A stretch of DNA of 64,000 nt. It comes from Eleginops maclovinus. Lineage: Eukaryota > Chordata > Actinopteri > Perciformes > Eleginopidae. Below, piece after piece: positions 1 through 10,718 of this stretch (positions are counted from its first letter, which is position 1; each line of letters starts with the position of its first letter). The stretch spans positions 10,274,293 to 10,338,292 of the forward strand of contig NC_086360.1 of the NCBI RefSeq assembly GCF_036324505.1, written 5' to 3'. Position numbers and translations under genes: made by a program. Under the pieces are notes generated by a model that was not told the DNA's origin, did no database searches, and worked only from the letters and a program-made list of their open reading frames with translations.

Positions 1-249
1 CAAATGCAGAAGCACAAAAACACAAGAGACACATTGAAACAATTGAAACAACTACATGGTTAAATGGATTGACAGTAATATTATTTATATTGTATATTTT
101 ATCATTTATTTTTGTATTATTTATTCCATGGTTTATTTAACAGTTTACCGATTGTTGTACTATAATATAGCTCTTGACAAGAATGTGTGAGTCTTTTGTA
201 CAGTTCAATATCAACTCACAGATCTATTTGACACAAGTTGTGTTTCCAG
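1..249. other. Intron upstream of first visible Ig exon
   Basis: AT-rich sequence with no supportable exon. It ends in a splice acceptor (TTTCCAG, AG at 248-249) that opens the first Ig exon in phase 1, so the Ig gene begins to the left of this window. Confidence 0.6.
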
Positions 250-3200
250 ATATGGACTGGAGTTTCGTCCAGCAACCTGCAAACCAGACGGTGAAAAGGG
301 GAGAAAATGTTACAGTCACTTGCAGACCTCCATACAGCCGACCAGCAGCACAGGTGGCCTGGTTCAAAAACAACCAGCTAGTCTCTCCCAAAGGCCATCA
401 GATCGTGCTGCCCAGTGGAGACCTTATCTTCTACAGGTGTGTGCGTGCGCATACTGTACATGTTTTTAAAGACATGTGCACTTAAAAAACTTTAATTAAA
501 TGTATTCAGTCAATACATTTCACTTCACTCTTAGGTGTGTTGAAATCAAAAATATTTAGTTTAAATTCAACATAATGTTATTGCTTTCAACTAACCTAAT
601 ACATTTGTTGACTTAATACATTTAATTAAAGTCAACATTTCTGTTTTTCAGTTATTTTTCAGTGTTATTTCTGTACATTTGAGTACTGTAGTTAGGAACA
701 TAACAGTATACAATATTCCTGTTCATATTATAACTAAATGTCAGGCTTGAAAAGTTTCTAAAATCATGTCTTGATTATTTTCTCTGCAGTGTTCAGGAGG
801 ATGACAATGGGAGCTACTTCTGCAGAGCCTCCAACATCCATCTTCAAAGATTTCTCACCTCTAGAAGAGCGACCCTGACTGTGCTGGGTGGGTCATTACA
901 AAAGAGCCCCTATACTGTGCCACTGGATCCTGGAATTGTTGTGTGTGTAATAACAATCTTTCTATTCGCTCCCTGGCAGCCCCTCCATCAGTGAAACTGC
1001 GCCCCCAGGTGTTGACAGTGGCTGTCGGGGCTCGGGTGGTGCTGGAGTGTGAGGTGTCTGGTTATCCTCCACCCTCCATCAGTTGGGTGAAGAGAGGCCA
1101 CTCCAAGCAGACCGGAGGCAAAATCGTTTTAGGGTATGTCAATGTGTTAGAGACTTTTGTTGGAAAGCAAAAATGGTTCATAATATTGTTCGGTAATTTA
1201 TAATTTGTGGAAAAAGAACTCAGATCATCTTCTTGTGCTGCAAATTTAAAAAATAACATTTTTGCTGCAGTACAATTGATTGTTGCTTCTTTAAAGTGCT
1301 AGGGTTTAATCAGCAACCATTTTAAATGTAGCTTATTGAAGGTACAGTATAAAGTACTTCAAATTACATATATTTCAAGGGATACTCCACCAACAAAATT
1401 ACTATTTGTAAATCAATCACTTTTTGTTACCTTGGATTCTTAAAGAAAAGTTGTTATTCTTGCATACCTTCACTGTTAACAAAGATACTAAGAAAAGTCT
1501 AAATGAAGTGAAATAAATGGCTATTGACATATTTCTCATACAGATTGAGAAATGCCACTCTCTACATCAATTCAGCGCGGGGCTACGATGAAGGAGCGTA
1601 TGTGTGCGAGGCCTCCAACACTCTGGGCCACAGCCGGAACACAGCAATGCTGAGAGTTGCTGGTAATTTTAACATAAAATTAAATGCAATGTATTCGGTC
1701 AACTACTCCTCAAAATCAATTGCTGAGGTCCAGGTCAAGTCAGGATCCTGGAAAAACTTCCATTTTTGCATAAATAACCTGAGATAAGATTCAAATAAAG
1801 ACTTGAGTACAGACTCCAATAAAGTTCTCACTTTAAATCTTGTAGTAAATGTGGTACATTTACAGTGTTATGCACAATTCACAGTCTTCTTTATTGCTAG
1901 TGAGTGAAGTCTGTTAGAGGAATATATTCTTTGAGGGGACGAAACGATTTCAAATTCATTACATTTCTCAACATTATACTATATTCACAATACTCTTAAG
2001 AAGAATATTTGATATTGTAATAAAGTGCGTTTGTACAAAACAATTTTCAAGTGGCACACAATTGTATTTACTTTCACATCATGCTTGCTTCATGTCTAAA
2101 TATGTGTATTGTATTACATTTTCCTCTTTTTTTCTCATCATAGTGAGTCCCATCATACTGACCTTCGTAGATCGGGTGAGCTGCAGGATCGGGGGGGCAG
2201 TGGACCTGCCCTGTATGGCTGTAGGGATTCAGCCCATCACATACAGCTGGACCCGGGGCAAAGCAGAGACATATTCACCCATCAGTCCCACTGAGGATAG
2301 ACACATTAATGGTGATTCAATTCAGGTCTTTCAGTGCAGCATATAGGAAAACCATCCTTGGAAAAGAGCAAACACAACTATAATCTATAGATTTCTTAAC
2401 AGGATTTGACTTTGTTTAAGCTCTCTGTGATTCATTTTACTGTATATCTTGTGATCCTAGCAGAAGATGGAGCTCTGCATATTTCCAATGTGCAGTATAC
2501 TGACATGGGGGAATATTTCTGTACTGCTGAGAACCGAGCCGGGCGACATCAGAAACGCAGCATCCTCGCTGTCACAGGTATTTCAACAGAATTTTAAAAA
2601 AGTCAATCATTTAATTTAAAAGACATATATAAATAATAAAACAAGAGAGAATTAAAATGCTGAAGTGGTCTCTTAATTTTTTCCGAGGCTGTTGTTGTAC
2701 AACTAACAACCAAAAAAATTGAAGTAAAATGTTCATTGTTTAGCCAAACTTAAATGATGTGTTGTTAGGAATGCACATACCGTATAATTCACTTGACATT
2801 TAGTTGTTTATTGGTAATTGTGAGTAGACGTTACTAAGTGAAGTATAAATCAGTCAGTATTACCAAGTACACTATACACGCTTTTCAAGTTAAGTGTAGG
2901 TATACTGCACTAAATAAGCATGTATTAGTATAACAATTAACTTTTGTCAAAAAAGTACCAGTTTGTCAAGGCATTCGGTATGAATGTTTTTTTATATTCG
3001 AAGATACAGTACATGAAATACTTAATTTTCCATGCTGCCTTTAATGCTGTCCTCTGTCCCAAGCTGAACATCGTCCAGCTGACAGTGGCAAACAGACAAG
3101 ATTGGTTTTGTCTGCTGTGAGTAACCATGACATTGTAAAATCTCTGCTGTTGCTTGTGTCTGACACTGTTTAGCTCCCAAATTAGCGTGAGAATTCTATG

Positions 3201-6200
3201 TCCAGTTTTCATGTTTGTTAACTATGAACTATTCTTACAGTAAATGTGCGTGCTCTTTACAACTTAACATTAAGTGAATTTCCATTGCTTCTCTGATATT
3301 GGTCTCCTATTAAATGCTAATAACTTGTTTCGTGGTTCAGTTCATGTCTGATAGTATCAATGTGTTGAGTCAGTCCTGACACTAAGAGTCTTTCATATTT
3401 TCTAGAGCACCAACACAAGCAAAGACCTGCCAGTGTTCCAATCCAGTGACTCTATGGCTAAGCAACACCTTGGGACAACACGTAATCCACATGAGCAGGC
3501 AAAGCAACATGAGGCAGCGTGTATGGAAAAATACTTCTCTGGGTTATGACAACATTGTTCTAGTCAAAGAAATTGCTGAAATCTTGCACAGGCTGAAAAC
3601 AAACTTGGATTATTTGACCTTTTTAGGATAAAATTAAGGCTAATAGGGAAATTGCAACTCAGGCTAGCCAAGCAAGCATTATGTTTTTATCTTAAACCTG
3701 ATTCAGCTACATCTGTAAACTAATGGTATATTGCTAACAATTGATTTTATTTAATAGCGGTGTACAAGTGCTGAATGTATTAGTCATGGTTCTGTTCTTT
3801 TGTCAGTTTGATCTTAAGAGGCAGTTGGGTTGCCTTTTTCTCTTTTTTTTTTATTTTAGTAAAACATATTTTTCCTTTCAACTTTTTTCAAACTATTTCC
3901 AGGTTCCTTACCCCGCTGTGATCCTACAACAAACGGAACTCCTACGTCACCTCCATTCTTAATGGGAGCAGTGGCCGAGCTAAAGATGCCAGCACGATCA
4001 CTTGGCTGGTTTTTACAGCACAAGCCAAATCAGCCTACAACCAGTCCAACTCAGCCGTTAGTCACACAGATGCAGCCTCCTATGTTGCTACCCCCTCCAC
4101 ATCCCAACTTCCAGTCAGGAGATATCTACTCCCCTCTGCAACAAACAAGAGCTCCTCTTATGATTTCAAAAAGTGAACCACAAATAACATTTAGCCAGAC
4201 ATCAGTTGTCGCAAACAAAGCTTTGGGTGCAACTTTGAAATATGTACTTACTGAAAGTTTGAGAATAACATCACCACATACCCATTTTCAGCAACAAGTC
4301 AGTGACGAATTGTTGATAAAAACTGATCCTCGGAGCTCTAACATCCGTGCTGTGTCTATAGACAGTCAAACCACACGCTTTACTGAGATGTCCAACATTT
4401 CATTGGGTGAACCCTTTGGTTTTCTCAAAAAGGATTCGTATTCACCGACTACAACAGAAAGTCCTGTAACCCAAACTAAGATGACCCATTCTGGTTCAGT
4501 AATTCAGTCTTCTGCTTCAAAAGCAGAGTTGGGCCAAACAAAAACACAGCGACTGACTACCAAAAGTAAAATGTACCAACCCTACCATGAGCCAACCTCA
4601 ACTCACATTTCTCAAACCAAACCCCAGCACCAAAGTCAACCTCCACACCAGAAAACACATCTGCAGCCATCGCCAGCCATCTCACAAATATCTGAATCAG
4701 ACATGGAGCAACCATTTACTCAAAGTCTTTATCCGAAGTACCGTCTTAAGCTATGGACAATCCCACATTATCTGCCTACCTCTCAATCTCCAACTTCTCC
4801 GTTCACAAAGCATCAAAAAGACCCAATTCACTCTCAGTCAACTTCAACCATGTCTTTGCTTCATTCATCTCCAACTCAACATCCGCTGCTCTACTCACAA
4901 TCTCCCCTGGCACAGACTGAAACTTTCACGCTCCAAAACAAAAACCACACTTCAATCTTAACCGTCCATCGGACCTCAGATCTGCTGGAACCTAAGAACC
5001 CTCAGGTCAGCATGTCCGACCAGGTACAGCTAAATACCAGCCAGCAAGGTGACCCAGTTCAGTCAACTAAATCTGGCAATGAATCAGAGCTTACAGAGTT
5101 GCTGAAGAGGAACACCTCCCAATCACCTATGACCAGCAATGATCCCAGGTAGATCAAAAACAATTATAATGGCGTGAAAAGAGATCATTTTTAATAACGT
5201 GAAGATTTCATGATATTTCTGTGTTTTACACTCCAGAGTAACACAGCAGTCTCCATCATGGCTGCCTGTGCTGGAGAAACATGACATCCCCATCGTGGTG
5301 GGAGTGGGTGTATCTCTGGCCTTCATCTTCATCACTGTTACCTTCTATTCAGTGGTCCAGAAGAATGAAGCTGCACCAACCATCCGAGCAGGTCAGAGAT
5401 CCTCAGATGCATCAAATGTCAGCACACCTAATTCACATTCTGAGCATGGTAAACTTCAGAAAAATCTTTATTCTTCAAAAGACAGCTTGACATTTTGGGA
5501 AATATGCTTATTTGCTTGAGGGTGGATATTAAGATATAACAATGATACCATTATCATGTCTGTAAGTAAGGTGAATTAGATTACCCATTCTCAACAACTG
5601 TTTACAGGTTAAGGATTATTTATGTCAAAACAAGTTCTAAAAGGTATATTTTTTTGTGCCAGATAAATACAAATGAACAACTTTGAAAAAGAAAGTTAGC
5701 TTACCACACATTTGTGACCCGCTCCTTATCTCTGTCTGTGGCTAACAGCTCAAAGCTACCTTAGCCATTTACTAGCATACAACTCCAGATCTTTTAACAT
5801 CTGTTGGCTGTCCAGTTGCATTGTTGGTAATGTTGGCAACAGGGTACTGTTAAATAGTGAGTCTCCCATAGTATTTTAGCTTCTTTTCTACATTGATGGA
5901 GTGCTCAGCAACACGAACAATTAGCTAAGCATTGCAGGAAAGCTGAGAACAGGAGGAAACAGCTAGCCTGAGTCTGTCTCAAGGTAAAAACAAATCTAAG
6001 TGGTGTCAATTGTTTCTCTCCACCAAAAAGCAAATAAAGCATGTTTACCGAAATGCCAAACTGTTCCTTTAAATTTCGAATGTCTTTGACAGCTCAGAGG
6101 AATCTAGGTGTCCCCATAAGACACACTGAATGTCGTGCTGAAGGACGTTCATATGAAAACAGGTATCTTCATTATTTTACAGGAATAGAAATGCATGAAC

Positions 6201-7607
6201 AGGGCGTGGCAAGTGATCTCTTTGACTGTTTGTAAGAATATTGTTTTTTTTGCTCAGAGCTTTTGAAGATGACGACTGTGTGACAGTGATTGAGCAGAGC
6301 CCTAACACATCAGACACCCGAGCCCTACCTCCAGGCCTGAGCCTGGTCACGGTGCAGATGGAGCCCACATTTGAGGATCTTCAGGAGGATACACATCCTG
6401 CTCTGGACGATCACTCAGTCACTGTAGAAACGTATCCTGAGCCCATTCTCGACACAAAGGTTTGATTGTGCCTTTAGGATTACTTGGCATTCACAGATTG
6501 AACAATCAATGTAGTGCTGTGGTAGCTCAGAGAAGAAAATATGAAAAATCTCCTTAAGTGGTGACAATGGGGTAACTTCATTTGGGGTTAGATTTTTAAA
6601 TAAATAAAAACCAAGTGGTTAGACAGAAGTGAGTTTACCAGACCTATTTTCCCCATTTACCATCTTTGCTAGCAAATAGTGGCTCACCGCGTCATTAGCT
6701 TAGATTAGCATACCACATCAAATTCTCAGACCAACCTCTATCAATCAAGTTGCATTGGGGTAATGTAAGCATAATATTAGGAAGTACATGAAGACTTTAT
6801 GTAATAAAAAATATGATGTCTTGTTCTGCTGCAAAACATTTTGAACTGAGATTATTTTTTCTCTTAACTGTCCATCATCCATAAGAAGTGAAATGCAAAA
6901 TCCATTTCATGATAACCACTGCTGTTACCTTCTCTTGTGCCACCCCTTTTCTCCTCTAGTGGTAACAATTTGAAAACTGCATAGCTATCCACTTTCTTTC
7001 ATCATTTTGGTTTCCTGATGTTTATTTAGAATTACAAATCTCAAGGTGCCAAAAGGTTACCTTTTAGTTAATTAAATTATTGTTAATTATTGTCATTATA
7101 TAATTTCAGATTGATCCCTCTCTGGAGGAGGTGAAGGGCCGCAGTTTGTCCCAGCCCAGCATCCAGCTGCAGTGTGCTGAGGACTGGACTAGCAACAGAG
7201 GAGATAACCGCTGCAGTCCTTGCCACAATGTCCTGCCTCCCCCATCATCTTTACCGTCCCGTTCACCTTCCCCCTCTCCTCCATCAAGGCATCAGGACGG
7301 CCTGCGCTCCTCATTAACCCTACAAACGGCTGAGGCAGGTGGAGCGCCCATCCACCACAGCCTCAGCATCTCACATGGCAACCATCCCCTGCTTCTTTCT
7401 CATCACGTCTCCCTGGGCCTCACTACAGTGGCAGTAGATGTCCATTTTTACCCAGCAGCCACTGCTTCGGTGGCAGTAGGCACTAGCACTCATATCAATT
7501 CAGCCTCCAACTCCACTTCAGTGGCTGCCCCACCAGTGTTCAGTTCCCCGTTTGTTAGCAGTCAGGAGAATGACCAATCAGCTGCTAGAATTCAGCAGTT
7601 TAAGTAG
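250..7607 (+). CDS. Ig-domain, mucin-like-stalk, single-pass membrane protein (partial 5')
   Basis: Cell-surface protein of unknown identity, missing its 5' end. Exons: 250-436, 790-887, 980-1133, 1544-1662, 2144-2311, 2464-2577 (or from 2461), 3903-5148, 5237-5448, 6093-6162, 6258-6459, 7110-7607. Phases close through all eleven and give about 1021 residues to a TAG stop. Three Ig domains are visible, each with the Cys...Trp...Tyr-x-Cys pattern (FCRASN, YVCEASN, YFCTAENRAG). A single 1246-nt exon then encodes a roughly 415-residue Ser/Thr/Pro/Gln-rich stalk, likely O-glycosylated. The next exon carries one hydrophobic segment (core PIVVGVGVSLAFIFITV). The tail of about 290 residues has an acidic patch (AFEDDDC) and a Ser/Pro-rich end. 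No kinase, fibronectin III or LRR region is in view. The Ig sequences look like the peroxidasin/hemicentin/LRIG type, but I recognise no named family. The small exon 6093-6162 is needed to keep the frame. Confidence 0.8.
2437..2463 (+). promoter_or_regulatory. Tandem NAGNAG splice acceptor, Ig gene
   Basis: TAGCAG at 2458-2463 gives two usable acceptors three bases apart. Both keep phase and differ by one residue (Ala included or omitted before Glu-Asp-Gly). Confidence 0.5.
5449..6092. repeat. Intronic repeat-like sequence, Ig gene
   Basis: About 640 bases of intron. The part from about 5700 to 6020 contains a motif (GCTAGCCTGAGTCTGTCTC near 5963) that recurs in diverged form near 50150 (GCTAGCTTGGCTTTGTC). 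It resembles the anonymous dispersed repeats common in percomorph genomes. The family is not assigned. Confidence 0.35.
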
Positions 7608-8640
7608 CAATTGAAACTTGGAAAATACTTTTCTCTTGATTTAGAAGAGATTACAGGACCCTGAAGGTGATTAGCTAGACTTAGCATAAAGACTGGATGC
7701 TAGAAGAACACCTACCCCTCCGTCAGGGTTCATAATCCACTTACCAACCCATATTAAAACATGATGCCGCTTCTTTGTTGAATCTGTTCAACAAAGCGAG
7801 TAAAGGAGTCCTAGCTTCACAATTTATTGTGCAAACATTTATTTATGTTTATCCATTAACCTTCAAATCTGTACAGCGCGTCTACTGCTCCTAACTGTTT
7901 ATCAAGAGTGTGAGGATTGCAAAACCACCCATAAAAAAACAAAACAATGGTAGTTGTATGTTTTTTACAGATGAAGTTAAAAGGATACATCATGTTACGT
8001 ACCTAACACTAGCTGTTTTCTACCTGTCTTTAGTCTTTTTGCAAAGATAGGCTAACCGCCTCCCTTCTTTCGCTTTAAACAAAGGCTAGTTGTATACATT
8101 TTCTCATCTAACTGGAATGTTTCTGAAAATGTTAAACTTTTCCAAGTCTAACTAGTCCAACATTGTGTGTATGGAAATTTGAATAATTATTTAAATATTT
8201 TTTTGATATCTTTAGCACAGCACCTACTGCTTTACTCCTGTGCTTACATTATTTATTACGGTACAGTTATGACTGTGGTGCAGGTGACTTTTGATGAAAA
8301 CTACTAGTTTTGCTTTTATTTTACTTCTAAAACATGAAAGAGAAAAATCTAAATGTTTAGTAATAATTTGAATATTAGTTGTGAATGAATCACAGTTTTA
8401 TTCTGATTTATAGTGTTATCGGTTAGGGTTTTTCCACACAGTAAGGCTTAAATGTGTGTACAGTATTGACTTCTTCAGTAAAACAGCCAAGGATACTTTG
8501 TTGTAAAATACCGTTTTCTTGTTTCAGTGACCTGCTCATTTTATTTCATCAAACTACTTGACTGTTAACACCTTTTTGAAACCAAAGCAGCATGGGGCTG
8601 TATCAATAAACATTTAAAATATACAACCAAAATATTTTGT
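7608..8640 (+). other. 3' UTR and polyadenylation signal of Ig gene
   Basis: AT-rich non-coding sequence after the TAG stop. The canonical AATAAA at 8605-8610 is the best poly(A) signal and implies a 3' UTR of about 1 kb. Confidence 0.5.
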
Positions 8641-8935
8641 GATATTATTGCCTGTACCTCAGGCATGGCCTGTGGACCTTGTATTTGATATAAAGGTCCA
8701 TATGAAAAGTATTTTAAGTTGCTGCTCCTTAGTCTAAATTGAGTATTTGATTAAACCTTCTGAGATTATGTACACTTTCGGAAAGGCTGTATGACACGTT
8801 ATTTATTACCCTTTTTTCTTTAACGGATCAGTTTGTGCACACATTTAGAAACTCACTAAACTCTATCTAAATGATAATCATCATAAAGATTAAGGCCTAA
8901 GCTGTATCATCCTAACAGATGCAACTATGTGTGAA
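8641..8935. other. Intergenic, nothing recognised
   Basis: AT-rich sequence between the Ig-gene poly(A) region and the coiled-coil remnant. No ORF, repeat or motif could be supported. Confidence 0.4.
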
Positions 8936-9330
8936 TCTTCACAATTTCCTCAATGCACTTTGGGTCAAATTAAAGCATGCTGTTATTTCTGAAAACTGGA
9001 TAAAATCTTCCTGAGCTCTCTGCAGAGCCACAGCCAATCTGTGCTTCTCCTCCAGAGTTTCAGTGTGTTTGATAGAAGATAGAGTTTCTTCAAGTTTTTC
9101 CAGGCTTTTCTGGGTCTTCAACACGAAAGGAGTTTTTTCAGCTTGCTACTCCTCCTGAGCCTTTGAAGAGCGTCTTTCTGGTTACGCTCCTGCTTCAGGT
9201 CTTCTTTGTGTTGAGCTGTAGCTGTTTTCTCTTTTTTAAAGCCTCTTGAAGAGCAGCTTGGACTTTTCTCTCCTCCAGGGATTCCTGGAGACCAGCTGAT
9301 TTATAATATCTCTCAGAGTCCTCTGTCCAC
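8936..9330 (-). pseudogene. Degraded coiled-coil protein gene fragment
   Basis: On the minus strand three reading frames in turn give plausible charged, heptad-like coiled-coil sequence. The first, from about 9330, reads ERYYKSAGLQESLEERK and runs into a stop after an A-rich run near 9240. A frame change there opens KEDLKQERNQKDALQ. A further frame change with an in-frame TAG (about 9150) then leads into SLEKLEETLSSIKHTETLEE, which runs to a stop near 8939. At least three lesions in about 400 bases make an active exon unlikely. No introns are evident across the stretch, so it may be a processed copy or a relic exon. The parent gene is not recognised. Confidence 0.5.
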
Positions 9331-10450
9331 ATAAAACAATTATTAAGTAAGATTTATCTTCACAAAAGCTAAGGGACAGTTATCTGTTGTTTGTTACTGT
9401 ACCAGAAATACATGCTCAACAGTACAGTGTGTTCAGCATGGCTGCCAGCATGAAATGGCAGTTTTGTTTCCCTAGGGTCCTTGTATACAATGGTTTTATG
9501 AGATTGGTAAGAAGCATAACATTAGTAGGTGTTAAGCATAGAATAGTAGCAAGAAAAAACGTTGACTTATGAAAGGTCTTGTTAATCTATAATATTAAGA
9601 GGATATTGAGTTGGGTTTTTTGTGAACATACGCTGCCTTGTGCATGCTCTATGAATACCACATTACTGACAAGTGGTAACTGCTACATTTACAGATGAAA
9701 CAGAGAAGTACACTTCCTTTTCAGACATCAACAAAACCACTGTAAAGTGTGATCCTTTTTTTCTCACAGTTTCAAGGTGAAACTTCACCCTTTCCCTGTA
9801 ATTATTTTAGTGTGAGAACTGAAACTGGCACATCAGATCTAGCAATTTATTTTTCTGATTATACTTTTTTTTCTCTATATTTAAATTGTGTAGGAACTCA
9901 CTGAACAACTGCATGAAAAGTAGCAAGACTAAGATTCTCTAGCAATTATACAGTGGTGCCTATGTGAGACTGCCTAGCACAAGCTAGATGCTAATGTCAG
10001 CATGCTAACATGCTGATGGTAAGCATCAGTTTACCATCAATTAAGCATGTTAGCATGCTTATATGTTACAATTAGCTGAAATATAATTCAGTAAAACGTA
10101 TTTATAAAGCACATGCGTAGACTCAAAACATCTAAAAAAAATAAAAAGAGATGAAGAGGTGTTAATGATCAGCTGCTCAGCCAGAAGTGCTTTGCACTCA
10201 AACCCCAAATGCCTCAGTGGAGAGTATCTAAATAGTCACTTTATTGAGAAAATTCACAATTTATTTTGATACAGATTAATAACATTCATGTCAATTTAAC
10301 CAAAATGAATTGTGTTTCCAACAAATACAACAATGTCTGCAGATTATTTATTATATTTTGTAAAATATGTTTTAATTTTGTTTTTGGCAATTTAACATAC
10401 ATTGAATAAACTTTCTTCTTTGAGCAAGTAATGTGTACATTTATATTAGG
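9331..10450. other. Intergenic between remnant and ptgs1 3' end
   Basis: AT-rich, non-coding. It contains one fish-type GCTAACATGC repeat (listed separately) near 9950-10070. Nothing else is supportable. Confidence 0.35.
9960..10070. repeat. Dispersed GTTAGCATGC-type repeat
   Basis: Contains CAGCATGCTAACATGCTGA and, about 50 bases on, its imperfect inverse AAGCATGTTAGCATGCTTA. These alternating GCTAAC/GTTAGC words are typical of an anonymous interspersed fish repeat. A diverged relative lies at 11205-11300. Confidence 0.45.
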
Positions 10451-10718
10451 TTTATTTGTTTTTGAAGAAGATATGGTGATCTAATACCCTCACTGAAAGA
10501 AAAGGGATTAAGGGAAAAAAAACCATTACTAAATAAAAAAATGTTTTAAAGATACTGCAAATAATTGTTACTGCTCCAGACACTTTGGAATTTTTCAGCT
10601 GTGTTTTCAGGAGGTAGACCTGCTTGGATTCAGAGTATTTCTTTCTCTGCAGGCAGGATTGAAACCAATAAAGAGAAAAATCAGTCAGCATAGAAATAAA
10701 CTGATTGAGATGAATTGA
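10451..10718 (-). other. ptgs1: ptgs1 3' UTR with candidate poly(A) signal
   Basis: Non-coding sequence downstream of the ptgs1 stop. TTTATT on the + strand at 10451-10456 reads AATAAA on the minus strand and is the nearest canonical signal. Others occur further on, so the true end is uncertain. Confidence 0.35.

Noticed and set aside
3446..3631. 61-residue ORF after the Ig exons
   Set aside because: Not in the phase left by the preceding exon, no donor, no domain. Only the preceding acceptor at 3404-3405 is kept as a weak alternative-exon idea.
4587..4961. 124-residue ORF inside the stalk exon
   Set aside because: A shifted-frame shadow of the long S/T/P/Q-rich exon, which is fixed by phase on both sides.
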